Below are positions 22,315-34,329 of a DNA stretch of 64,000 nt, in pieces; the first letter of the stretch is position 1; every line of letters begins with the position of its first letter. A model generated the notes under the pieces. The model was not told the origin of the DNA, made no database searches, and worked only from the letters and a program-made list of their open reading frames with translations. The position numbers and the translations under genes were made by a program. Source of the stretch: Rhizodiscina lignyota (Eukaryota > Ascomycota > Dothideomycetes > Aulographales > Rhizodiscinaceae); NCBI GenBank assembly GCA_010015805.1, contig ML978123.1:2356001-2420000 (forward strand), read 5' to 3'.

Positions 22315-25300
22315 ATGCCTCCACCAAAGCAAACCTTACTTCGTCAATTCCTTTCCTTCTTTCCCACCAATGTTCTTCAGAGCTCGAATAGCAATCTTAA
22401 CCGTCAATCTCAGAACCAACCCGAAACTGGCAGCGTGACACCGAAGAAGCGGGCGCGAGATGAAGACGGAGAAATTCTTGACAATATAAATGTCGTCCCA
22501 GTCGACAGTCGTGCAGCGAAGAGTGCCAGGCGGCAACGTGGCTCTAAGAGCCATAAGCCAACCTTCCAGCCTCCACCATCTTCAGAGGGCGAAGAGCAGG
22601 AGCCACCACTCAAAGCTCGAAAAGTTTTGGATTGCGTTCTGAGTGCGTACATTTCTCAGCATTTCTCGGCATTTTAAGACTTTGCGCTTGTGTGCTAATT
22701 GTGATCATCCCGCAGTCGAACCTTCGAAACCTCAAACTCTTTCCGTGCAACAAGAACCTACGCCTCCAGATAGCACAGATTTCTCAAACGAGCCTCCTCG
22801 GAAACGTCGGCGAAGAACGTCAACACGACAGTCCACTTACTTGAGCGCTTCCACAGCCGAACTATTTTCCAACGACGCATCAGATAAATCCGTCTTCAGC
22901 CTCAATGACGAATCTGAAAGCGACACCGCTTTCGTTGGACCTTCAGGCGAGCCCTCAGATGAGTCGATGTTACAAGAAGGAGAGGAGTCCGGCTTCGAAG
23001 ACAAGAAACCGAAGCGAGCACGGGCGAAAACTATTCAGCAACCAAAGAATGCCTTCACCGCTATGATGCAGCGCAAGGAGTCGACTCAAGATGATGCTGA
23101 TGCAACGGATGAGGATGATGGGACGAAATACCCAAAGAGATTCAAGCAATTCCCGAAAGGCCTCGATCTCAGTCTGCCGCCGTTATCAGATGTTCGTGAA
23201 ATCTTCTCGTCGATCGCCGAGGTAGCTCTGAAGAATGGCCTCAAACCAATACTTAACAAACTGGAAGGGCAATCGATCCGAGTCGCAACTATGTGTTCAG
23301 GCACCGAAAGTCCCTTGATTGCCCTGAACATTATCAACGACTCTCTCAAAGCCCTTATCGGGAAGTCTTTCCAGTTTGAGCATGTCTTTAGCTGTGAAAT
23401 TGTGCCCTGGAAGCAGGCGTACATCGAGCGGAATTTCATGCCGCCGTTGATATTCTCGGACATCACCGAGCTCTTACATGCCGCCCGAGAAGACTTTCAG
23501 GCAACCACCGCATATGGTGCAAAAGTGGACGTTCCCGGAGACATTGACATTATCGTTGCGGGAACTTCTTGTGTCGACTTTTCCAGGAAGAATAAAAAGA
23601 GGAAAAGCATAGACGATATTGGCGAATCAGGAGATACCTTCCGAGCTCTCCTGGCCTATTGCGACGTTCGGCGACCGACCATTGTCATTGTTGAGAATGT
23701 ATGCTCTGCTCCCTGGAAAACGATGGTGAAAATGTTCAATGAAATTGGCTATGATGCCGATGCTGTCGAGGTCTCTAGCTCCGACTTCTACATCCCTCAC
23801 ATTAGAAATCGAGGGTACATGATTTGCATTGATCGAAAACCTTCTGGGAATGAAGGAGTTGCCACTACCTCCCACTGGGTCGATCTGATGGACAAGTTCA
23901 GACGACGAGCGAGTGCGCCTGTCACCGAATGTCTGCTTCCCGAAGATGACACTCGGGTCCTTCGGGCGCGCTCTGGTATTGGGCGATACGATAAGAAGCA
24001 GGTCTCAAAAGAGAAAAACTGGATGACCTGCAAAGAAAGAGGGGATAAGGAGAGAAGAAAGATGAAGCTCGGCATGCTTCGCCCACTTACCCGCTGGACC
24101 GAAGCAGGTGTCGTCGATGTGCCTGAGGGGGTCGACAAGGTGTACTTCCGTGGACAGACGAAACGCGTATGGGAGTTTTATGAGATCGCATGGCTACGAA
24201 ATGCTCTGCAAGAACGGGGAAGTTTTGATACGCGCTTTAAGACGTAAGTTGCCAAGGATTTGGCACATGGATCAGTTCTCTTTTCGATATGACGGATGGC
24301 TGTACTGTATCATGCTGCGCACCACGCTTACCTAGACGATGACACTCCAAGCTAACTATTTCACATAGGCGTTGTTGGGACGTCTCTCAGAATATCGACC
24401 TCCAAAAGGACACTCATCCCTTTGGCATAACACCCTGTATTACATCTATCACCGCTTATTTCCTTGATTGGTCAGTATCTAACCGGCTCCAGGTATCACA
24501 CCGACCGGTGACGTGTTGGTCACGAACCAAGGCCGGGCCCTTACAGGATACGAATCCCTGAGCTTGCAAGGCTTGCCTATTGACGATCTGTCATTCACGC
24601 TCGAGCTAAATAGAGATCTTTTAGATCTGGCTGGAAACGCGATGACGGCGACAGTCGTTGGTTCAGCCCTTCTTGCGGCTCTCATTTCTGCGGGCGACGA
24701 AATCAAGCACCCCATATCCTCGCCTCAGCCCACCGGCCCAAAAGAACCGACCCATCTGGATGCTCTTATCGACGCAGCTGTAATGGAAGATGATGATGTT
24801 GTGCTTGGCGCCAAAAGCGCTACTAACATGGATGAGTTGATGCATGATGCTGAGCTTAGCGCCTCTTACTGTCGTTGCGAAGGACCGTACATCACTTCTC
24901 AAGCATCCATCAAAACGTGCACAACTTGCCATCGAACCGTCTGTCAATCCTGCGCTGGAGCTTTACACACTTATGATCAGACGAGCATAACGTCCAATCA
25001 GCGGATGTCACCAATAGAATTCGAAAACCGCTGGAGACATCATTTCCCAGCTGCCTTTCGCATTTGCAGGCAACCTGACCTGAAGAGCTTGTTCCGCTTG
25101 CATAGCGATCTACCATCCTCCATCACCGACACCATTATCAGCCAGATCACTGAAGCCTTTAAAGAGCCAATGACTTTTGAAGGTTTACAACGTGGATCAT
25201 GTTGGAAAGCTTGCTATAGCTCAGCAACCGCCGCACTCGTCCTTTCACTGCAAAAGAATCCAGAATGGCAGCTATTTGTCAAACCAGAACGCGGTCTCCC

Positions 25301-28300
25301 TGCGAATAGCCGTATTCGAACGATTTTGAATAACCCCATCGCTCGAGCGGACATTCCAAACCATTCTTTACACGAAACGTGTCAGAATTGGCATTGGTTT
25401 ATCCCGACACAGGAGACCTTCGACGTTGTGATCACCGAACTAGGAGAGAGTGTGCCGTCATGGCGAGCGCGCGCCGGGTTACTCGAGGCTGCCGACGAAA
25501 CTCTCCCTAGAAAACTGTTTGTCCAATCTACTTCTCCTCTGCGATCGTTGCTAGGGGAAGATCTTTCAGGCGCATACAACCTTGTCGATAACTGTGGAAC
25601 CCCGTGCGACGTTCTGTATGTGAGGCCTCAAAGTGCTAAGCAGTGTCGGCTCTATCTCTTCCTCGACTGCTCTTCGATCGGTGATCCCAAAGCAGATCGT
25701 TTCGTCTTTGCTCGAAAGCTCCCTCAGCAAAATCAAGCTGTAAAAGAAGAGCTGCTTGCTGCTCTACCGGCACAATGGCGCCCATGGGCGTCCAAACCAT
25801 GCACTACGATCAAAATACAGCCTTTTGGGACTTGGATTACTTCAGAAAATTTTCAATTCGACATTAAAGCTGCCGACCTTCCTGTTCATTTCTTGAAACC
25901 TACATCAGCGCGAGACGTACTGAAGTCGACGGATGACTGCTCGCAAGCAGTGGTTGTTTTGGCTGCCGATTTCAACATCGATGATGGAGGATCTCGCTGG
26001 ACAACACCTGAGAGTGTGAAAATAAATGACCGGAGCTTCTGGAGGAGATTCTCTTCCGTCTTACTGCCCCTTCAATCAATGCCTACATTGAACGAATGGA
26101 GCGATGCCACATCCTATGTTCAACACGAACGCTGCTCGAGATGCGCTCCCTCCAACGCGACATTACGTTGGAAATGGGACAATAGCAATGAGTCGAGCGC
26201 CAAAAAGCAGACTAAGTTAGTGTCGTACGAGGATGCGCGAGAGGCCGGCCAGTTCGAGCGGCAACTCAAGCAACGACCTTCGCTTTTCACAATCAGAATT
26301 TCTCCCAAGGCAGACGACATTTCAGTACAGATAGGTGTCAATATCACCGGACTACTTCATCGAGCCTCGGCCCAACTGGAACACCTCCCAGGGAAGCCTA
26401 CCGTTACTTGGAGACTCCTTAGCAACCATGAGCCGGGTATTATTGGCCAATTTCCTCGCTTTACGATACCAAGCAACAATAGCGAGAAACTGTACGACAA
26501 GCCTTTGGATCTACAAGTATTGCTACGGCCGGAGCAGCTGAGATCGCTGGAATGGATGCGTCAGCGAGAAAGCGACGATGCCATGCTATTTCCCATCGAA
26601 GCCATTGAAGAAGCCATTCTTCCGGCTATGCATTGGAGAGCGGAAGCGCGTGTCCAGAAGCCAGTCCAACTCAAAGGCGGTGTTCTCGCTGATAGAGTTG
26701 GATACGGCAAAACCGGTCTAATACTAGCACTCGTTGAGTCCGATCTCCGTGACTTGGAAGCTGTGTCATCTAGAACTCAAATGGATGGAGAAGACCAGGC
26801 CTTGACCGGGCTAATCCCACTTGTAGCGACTTTGGTTATCGTACCAAAGCAAATGCCACAAGAGTGGCTACAAGAAATCAAAAAGTTTCTGCCTCAAGCA
26901 AGATTCTCTGAGCATCGAGTCGTTGTCCTCGATAAACTAAAGGATATCAAGGACTTGACCATTCATCGTCTCCAAATGGCTCGAATCGTTGTCGTAAACT
27001 GGAACGTTTTAGACAATAATAGCTACATCGAAGCTCTTGCTGGCATAGCCGCTATGCCAGAGCCGTCGTCAACTAAAGGACGATCTTTCTCAACCTGGAT
27101 GCAATCTGTGACAAGGCGCGTGGTCGAACACGTCCCGTTGCTCGAGAAACTTGGGAACGCGAGATTCGACAAGGAGCTCGCAGCTCGGTTCGAGGAAACT
27201 GCCAATAACTCTGACTTCCAGGCACATGTGCCGACGAAGCGAACCAGGGGAGCTAAATACATACCACCCAACGCTCGAAAGTCTACTGGACGTCAAGCTT
27301 CAAAGGCGGAGGATATTCCTCCACGGCCCGCTGGCTATGGGTCTCAGGGTCATTGGACTAAGAGAAGCAACCCTCTACTCCACATGTTTAGGTGGAGGAG
27401 AGTCGTCGTCGACGAGTTTCCGTATTTGACGAATGCGAGCCTGGCGTTAATTGTCAGTCTTCAGGCTGAGAGGCGCTGGATTCTGTCGGGGACACCGAAG
27501 TTGACTGATTTCATGGAGATAAAGAGGATTGCGGAGCTCCTTGGGACAGATCTCGGTCCAGATGCCATTCCAGAAGGCATCTCGTCAACACGACTCCAAC
27601 AACTCTTAAATGAAAAAACTAACGCCGAGGCTTTCCATACGTATCGCGAGATCAAGTCAACGCAGTGGCATGAGGCGCGTCATCGGTACGGTCAAAGATT
27701 CGTAGACACTTTCATGCGCCAGAACGAGCCAGATGTCAGTAGTATCCAGGTACAGGAACATCTCCGACCTTCGGTGATCTCGCCTGAGCACCGGGTTCTT
27801 TACGAAGAAACGCTACGACATTTTAACTCCAAGGGAATGGAATTTATCAAGCCTGACAGAGCTTCCTCCGCACAAGAACGTCGTATATGCGCCCTCATGG
27901 CCAGTTGCGATTCTCCGGAAGAAGCGCTGTTAAAGGACGCTTTGAGCCCTGGTGAGGAGATCCCGACGTTTACAGACCTGGAGAAAACCCGTCAGAGCGA
28001 CGTAGAGGATTGCAAAGACCGCCTCACAGAGGTCTTAGCCCGCTGCTGGAGTTTACGAAACCATCTTCGCGAGGCAGAAAGACAGGTGTGGAACGAATGG
28101 GAGAAAGAGGAGACGGACTTGGGAGACACGGAAGCCACTACTGTGCTTCATGAGCTGCTTGCACTCACGAAAAAGACGACACAAAAACAACGTGGCAATG
28201 CGGAAGACCTCCGAAAAGCTGTCGTCAAGCTTCGGGAAGAGTGTCGTGGTGCTCTTCTTGCTAGCATCAGAGGGCTTCGATATATTCAAGCGATTGTCCG

Positions 28301-29239
28301 ACTTCGAAAAGGCACATGGGATACTAACCTATGTGACGGTCTACGCTGCCATGGCACTTGTGACTCGAAAGGACTGGTTGTGCTACCAATGTGCGGCCAT
28401 ATTGCCTGCCAAAGGTGCCTTGATCGAGGGACCGACGATGGCAAGTGTGTCTCGAACGGTTGCAGTGCGGACCTTGACACTTTCGGCTTGACGAAGCACG
28501 CTGATATCACTCAAGCTCGCTTGGATGTACCGGATTCTAAGATGAAAGATATCGTCTCTGTCCTGAAAGGATTACCTAATGAAGACCAGGCCCTTGTGTT
28601 TGTGCAAGGAGATGCGATGACAGACGTGGTCAGTGCAGGGCTTACAGAAGCGGATATTGAGCACCGCGTCATCAAATCATCAGTCGATCACATTGGCAAC
28701 CTCGTGAACCTTTTTCGGGCAAGCAGTGACATCAAGGCTCTCATCCTTAATTTCGAATCAGGAGCAGGATTGTATGTAAAGCATTCTTGCGCAACTGACA
28801 CAAATGCTGACTCTGATACAGAAATGTCCAAAATGCGAACCATGTCCTCTTTGTCACTCCGTTCCTCGCGGAATCAAGTGAAGAATACCACGCTTGCATG
28901 GAGCAAGCTATTGGCCGAGCCGTCCGACCGGGCCAAACGAAGCCTGTGCACATCTATCGCTTCGTAACGCTGAACACTATCGATGTAGACATTCTGGAGA
29001 AGAGAGAGTTGCGCTCCAGGGCTCTTGCAATGGACCCTGTATCAGCTCTGCACAAGCAGAATGCTCAAGAGAAAGGTTCGCAGAGGGAGAGGGCTGTCCT
29101 CGTCAAGACTGCCGACGGCAAATATGCCCTTGTGCCAGTGTCATGGCTTGCAGAGGAAAATCCGGCGTATCTTTTCGGTCCAGATGACAAAAGTTTCACG
29201 TCACTCATGTCATTTTCAGAGCGATTCGCTGGAGAGTGA
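22315..29239 (+). CDS. DNMT5: DNMT5-family ATP-dependent maintenance DNA (cytosine-5) methyltransferase
   Basis: DNMT5 enzymes use an SNF2 ATPase to drive maintenance CpG methylation on hemimethylated DNA in the nucleus. Five exons: 22315-22642, 22716-24243, 24369-24436, 24493-28771 and 28822-29239; all junction phases agree, giving 2206 residues. In order: a disordered basic/acidic N-terminus; methylase motif I (VATMCSGTESP, about 297); motif IV with catalytic Cys (AGTSCVDFS, about 394) and ENVCSAPW; target region; motifs IX-X (ALTGYESLSLQGLP, about 657); a Cys-rich module (CRCEGPY, CTTCHRTVCQSC, about 767-795); SNF2 motif I (DRVGYGKTG, about 1374); motif II as DEFP (about 1614) with RWILSGTP; a RING finger (CHGTCDSKG, CGHIACQRC, about 1926-1968); and helicase motif VI (GRAVRPGQT, about 2096). 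No chromodomain is seen. ATG 22315 is the first in-frame ATG. Confidence 0.93.
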
Positions 29240-29487
29240 GTGGTTGTAATATCGTGGACATAGGAAATAAGATGTTCGCTACGCCCTTGCAACGGCCAAG
29301 CGGTTTGTAAACTATGTATAAGGTCTATCTCGAAGTAGCAGTACAAATGGCGGCGGTCTGCCGCGTGTCCATTGGAGAGGCGTCCATATCTAAAAAACTC
29401 CCTCCCGTCATGAGTCGTATAATACACGTTTACCAATGATATCGAACTGAACCAGGAAGCGCTAGGCGAGAGCAGACAAATTTTCAC

Positions 29488-31089
29488 TCAAACCTTGGTC
29501 ATGGGGTTGAATCCGGCCAAGACAACTCTTGCGGCAATTATGAACAGCGCTCCTCCTGCCTGCATGCACCCACAGAAAACCTGCAAGCCCGTGAACTTTC
29601 CATTATTACTTGTAACAATTGCGCCACCAATTGGGCTACCAACAAGAGCCGCAATAGAGATGATGGCGAACAGCGCACCTGTGCGAACACCGATCTTGGA
29701 CACGTCCGGCGAGATCTGCGCTACGAGTGCTGGAGCCATCGAAACGAAAGCACCTGAGCCAAACCCATATAGCGCTGCGAAAACGATGATGGGTGCGTTG
29801 GACTTTGCGGGGATCCAAATCGCGAAGTCCAGGATGAAGGTGAAGACGCACATAACAACGATGACGTTGTAACGGCCAACCTTGTCAGCAAGATATCCGG
29901 GTATGACTCTGCCGAAGAAGCTGACGGCGTTGAGAATGGCAATTAGATAACCCGCTAGGTTAGCGGACATGCCCTCGAGTTGTGCCTGGACGATGAGGTA
30001 GTTGAATGGCAGGAACATGCCGAGGAAGAAAAGGAAGCAGCCGATCGTTGTAAGGAGGAATGGGAGCTCGCGAAGAGGTACGATGAATTCGGTGACGGTC
30101 ATAGGCTTGGGCACCGAGGGAATTCGCGAGCGCACTGTCAGGTTTGCGATAATCTACGAGATTTGTTAGCACGAGAAGAATCTATAAAACTGTGGTTGAA
30201 GATTGTGGAGAGGGTCCCGCGACGTACCAAGAGGAAAAGAATTAAGAAGGCTGCAATTCGCATTGCCCAGCCAAACCCAACCTGTGGCAAAAGCCTCTCA
30301 ACCATGATTGGAAGAATGATCCCACCAATAGATGAACCAGCGGCGACGACCCCGAAAGCGAGCGCCCTTTTCTTGAAGAACCAGGTGCTCACGGTCGACA
30401 TTGCAGGGTAAAAGATCATACTGGCCCCGAGCGGAGAGCATATTCCCTGAGCCAGAATGAATTGATAGTACTCCTTGCAAAGAGAGGTCATCATGAGGCC
30501 GAAGACGTGGAAAAAGGTGCCAACGACTAGGAGAGGTTGAACGCCGTAGCTGTCATAGATCTTGCCGACGATTGGGCCACTGCGGGCGGATGTTAGCACT
30601 TTATCGGGATGTCTTAGAACACGCATTGGATAGGCGGATCAGGACATACCCGCTGAACATCATGAACGCTTCCAGACTTGGTATCCATGCGATTGTACTG
30701 GGCGAATAATGTCGAAGCTGGTGTGTCTCGTAGTAGTTCTGGAAGACACCAATGGAGCTGATCCAACCAAAGGAGACGAAGCTACATTCAATCAGTACCG
30801 ATGCCCATAGAGGCTGAAGAGAAAAAACGTACAGACAACAGAATCCGCCGAGAACTGTTAACCAAGCTTCACGTCCACCATCCGGGTTGTTGACTGGGTG
30901 AAATGGTGGGAATTGTGGCATCTCAGCCTCCACCTTTTCTTCGTCTTGGGCTTCAGGTCTGATCTCAATCTCTGGAGCGTCATTTTCATTCACAGTCGAG
31001 GGCAAATGGGCCAAGCCCTTCTCGCTGTCTTTCTCAATGGTTGAAGACATGCTCGATTCGGCAAGAGAGTTCTTTGAAGAAGGGTCCAT
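29488..31089 (-). CDS. MFS transporter, monocarboxylate-porter (MCT/Mch-like) type
   Basis: A 12-helix plasma-membrane carrier of the family that includes mammalian MCTs and yeast Mch proteins; the substrate cannot be read from sequence. Four exons on the minus strand: 31089-30833, 30781-30650, 30579-30228 and 30153-29488, with introns of 51, 70 and 74 bp in matching phases, giving 468 residues. Seen: a hydrophilic acidic N-terminal tail (about 80 residues), then DGGREAWLTVLGGF, the typical first-helix entry of this family, FVSFGWISSIGVFQNYY, SPSTIAWIPS, and GYLADKVGRYNV, the loop motif between the two bundles. A second in-frame ATG 13 codons downstream could also be the start. It is divergent from nothing nearby; 1.2 kb of non-coding DNA lies upstream. 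Confidence 0.88.
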
Positions 31090-32257
31090 AGCTGGAGGAG
31101 ATTTCCTTCTCTTCGATCCAAGCTGTCACACGGCAGACACGCTCCAAAGGCTGCTGCCCGTTATCGTATCGTCCGGGAGATCTGGGAGGTTGTTGAATCA
31201 CGGCACAGGGCACAGCATCGAGTGTAGGAAGTGGACAAAGGAGGTTCAAGTTTTATATTGGAAAAGAACATTTCCCTTTTCCGTAGGCGCTCCATTGTTT
31301 GAGAAACAGCGAAAGCGCTTCTAATTGGCCCATTTCGTCCAGTCTCGTCCGTGTTACTTCCCTTTAAAGCGCCGAGGAAGCGACTTTGCAGCACCTCGCG
31401 TTTTGTGGAAGGCCGAGAACCGCGATATGCCAAGCCGCTGCTTCAGCCCTACCCTTTACGCTCAGCCTAATTTTGCAAGATGCGTCGGCGGGAAGTACAA
31501 CAATATACGTTTTAAGAAAATAAACTCAACGGTGTGGTACCTATTAAACTCACGGAGAGATACCGGCCTTCGTTGTCGGATCCCGTTATTATGATTCAAT
31601 AGCCTATCGACGCGCAGTCGATCAAGCAGTAAATCTTCATCTGGACATATCAGATAAGATGGGACTTAGATTTCAACTCAACTCGGTCCCATCGCTCGGT
31701 CCCGAGACGAGTCCCGAGACGCTACCCTGAATCGGCGATAAGACCGTTTACTTCAACCATTCCTTCGAAGACGACATTTTGACCTACTGTGATAAATTCG
31801 CTCTTTCGCCAAACGCTAGCAGGGTGCCTTGACCTATTCGTACACGAACCTCTATGAGATTGCAACCAGTGGTATCCACAGTGTACCTTGGAGAGCTAGC
31901 TGCCGTTTTGAGCCCCGCTAGCGTTTGGCGCAAGAGCGCATCTATCACGGCATTATTGCATTCACCAATTCCTGGATGCTTGATGAATAGATTGATCTTG
32001 TGCGATTTCGATAATGAGATATTGTCGACATCGCTACACATCCTGAATGGATCTAGACACCATAACGAAGGCCATCACATTTGATATCAATCATATGCAG
32101 CGAGGTCCAGGGAACATCGGCAAGGCCGAGGATGTGATAGGATATCTATCTAAGAATCTTTCAGGGGCAAGTAGGGCCAGTTGATTTCGGTGTTTTCAAC
32201 ACTCCCCATCAACAAGCATGGCAAGCATGCAGAGAACCTTCAACAGCGTGTGGAACT
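31090..32257. other. intergenic region upstream of the transporter
   Basis: No supported gene. It contains short repeated CTCGGTCCC/GTCCCGAGACG units near 31680-31725 and the imperfect inverted repeat listed separately. Confidence 0.5.
31789..31948. repeat. imperfect inverted repeat, 36-bp arms
   Basis: The arm at 31789-31824 matches the reverse complement of 31913-31948 at 32 of 36 positions, without gaps; the core CGCCAAACGCTAGC is perfect. The arms are separated by 88 bp (31825-31912). No target-site duplication is evident on either side. It could be a small MITE-like element, a relic of one, or a hairpin in a transcript. Confidence 0.75.
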
Positions 32258-33897
32258 TTAGTACCCTGGTAACTATCAGCTTCCTTCATTAACACTTAAT
32301 ATGCAGAGAGAGACTTACCGCCCTGCTCCTTCCTATTGTCAGTACTGTCATCACCACCTTGATTTGCTCCGGCGGCAGCGGCCTTCATGGCTTCAGCATC
32401 GCCTCTGAGCTTCTCAAAGTATGCCTTTATATCCTCTGCGCCAACGGCCTGACCGCTCTCTGCGAACGGTTGAAGGAAAGACTTGACCTTGTCCTTCAGA
32501 TGATTGTACACCATGACGCCCTCAATGGCGCGGACACGATCAATGTTGCTGAGCGCAGCTTCGCCCCTATCAAGCAGGCTTCCTGAACCTGCGCTTTGGC
32601 CACCGGCACCTGCATCGCCATCCTCTGAAATCGGAGGCTCGTATGCTTCTTCCTCCTCGAGCAGCTGTGGGTGCGGTTTGAGGCGTGGAAAGCATTCTGG
32701 ACAGTGGCAGATGTGTTCCCGGAAATCATACTTCAAGAATAGCGAAAGTTGGCCGACTGGAGCTGGAGGGAGCGCGGAATAAGTACAAGTCGTGGTTGTT
32801 GAAGGGGCATCGGAGGCAGGTTTCTCCTCCACCTTGGCGTCGTCTGAGCTGCGCTGCCGCTTAAGGCTCGACTCAGCACCTTCCATCCCATCATCATCTT
32901 CTGCCTTGCGTTTTCGTGACGTCGAATCTTCTGCAGCCACAGAGCTGGCGAGACCTGTTGAGGTGTCGCTCAATGTCGCGTTCGTAGCCGGTTTGAAGAA
33001 CACAGCGGGCAGAAAGCCTGGAGCCCCCGCATATCGTTTAATCCATGGATTCAATTCAACGCATTTGTAGCAGATGATGTGATCAAATTCATCCTCATTC
33101 GGGAATCCAGGTGGTAAAGGAGGGTCATCAGTAAGGGGCGCGTCTTGCGCTTCCTGAGCTGGCTCGGGAACCGGCGCAGTGGCACTCTCGGTAGATTGTT
33201 CGCCTTTAGCAGAGTTCACGACAGTATCTTCGGAGTGACCATTGCTGTGACCATTCTGCTTCTCCTTCTCATACCACTTTCTCTCCAGGCCCACAAGACA
33301 TTCCGGGTGCCACCAGTCTTCTCCGCATCCTCCATCCTCTGCCGTGCCTAGACCAAGACATTGAAACATAGTGCCCTTCTCCTGATGCGCGTCGTAGTCC
33401 TCTCCACACCCACAGAATCGGTTTCGGAAATTCTGATTATATTTGTTCCCCTCAGCTGGCTTCTCGCCGGTCACGCCGCCCTTGCTCCCAGTGGCCTCGT
33501 TGATTTGTAAGGTACATGGCGTCGAGTTTGGAAGACGTGTCGTGCCACAGTCGCAGACAAAGTTGCGCTTGTTAAAAAGCTCAACGAGAGTATGTTCGCC
33601 GTGGCAAGCTATGCTGCAGGAGTAGCAAACAGCAGCTGGTGTGTATGGATCTGACAGTGATGCGGGAGGCGGATTGCACGAAAGGCAGGCGAAGAGAATC
33701 TGTCGCAATGGTCCGAGCGATCGAGTGCAGGTCGAAAAGTCATACGGCATGGCCTCTCGCGCATCTGCTTCGAGTTGAAGCTGGCTTTCGATGAATTCTT
33801 GCGCGGTTTGCGAGTCTGCGCTGGTTATGCTGTTGGAGCGCTGTAAAGATTGCGAGGCGCCGTTGACAGGCGCAAAGGACGAGGAGCCTTCAGCCAT
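32258..33897 (-). CDS. UBR-box/PHD-finger protein, Mlo2/UBR7 type putative E3 ubiquitin ligase
   Basis: Relatives are fission yeast Mlo2 and human UBR7, the latter linked to histone H2B ubiquitination. The UBR zinc box spans about residues 56-135 (CTRSLGPLRQILFACLSC, VCYSCSIACHGEHTLVELF, RNFVCDCGTTR), followed by a PHD-like region (FCGCGEDYDAHQEKGTMFQC, CGEDWWHPECLVGL, HIICYKCVELNPW) and the family's CHCPECFPRLKPHP segment. The main exon runs 33897-32319. At its end a strong GTAAGT donor (32318-32313) and CAG acceptor (32266) define a 53-bp intron that would give the C-terminus EQGGY and a stop at 32258; without splicing the frame ends at 32296 with KSLSAY. I prefer the spliced form. It shares a 432-bp divergent promoter region with MCM2. 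Confidence 0.85.
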
Positions 33898-34329
33898 GGT
33901 GCGAGATGTAATCAGTATATCAGGCGTTGCTGAGGCCGATGGGGCGACGCTGGGCGAGAAGTTGTAATGTTTGCTATTGCGACTTCGAGGCGCATTGGAT
34001 GAGGCGCGTGAATGCCGCTAGTCCCAAAAAGATAAATTGAGCTGTGTCGCGGTGGCCAAAGCTTTTACGCGTCGCGTGTCGACACCAACTTGACCTCCAC
34101 TTGCGTCTTTCTCCACCTCGTCACCCTTTTCACTTCCTCACAGCTCCATGCCGACAGACTTTTTCAATCTCTAGAAGAGCAGACGCCAGGCATAAGCTTC
34201 GAGTCCTTTTCTCGTGAACTACTCTCTAGATCCATGAGGTAGTCCCCGCATCCCGAGTATGCGCCCCTTGGAATCCAGCACTGACTCTCAATTCCACAAC
34301 ACAGTTCTCCACCTGCACTACGACCAAAC
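33898..34329. promoter_or_regulatory. shared divergent promoter region (UBR7-like / MCM2)
   Basis: About 430 bp between two divergent starts. An ACGCGTCGCGT-containing stretch near 34068-34078 resembles the MluI cell-cycle box (ACGCGT), which drives MCM genes in yeasts; its role here is inferred only. Confidence 0.4.

Noticed and set aside
21987-22391. 134-codon frame running over the DNMT5 start
   Set aside because: Not recognisable as a protein; at most an overlapping upstream ORF, and it may lie outside the mRNA or in a leader intron.
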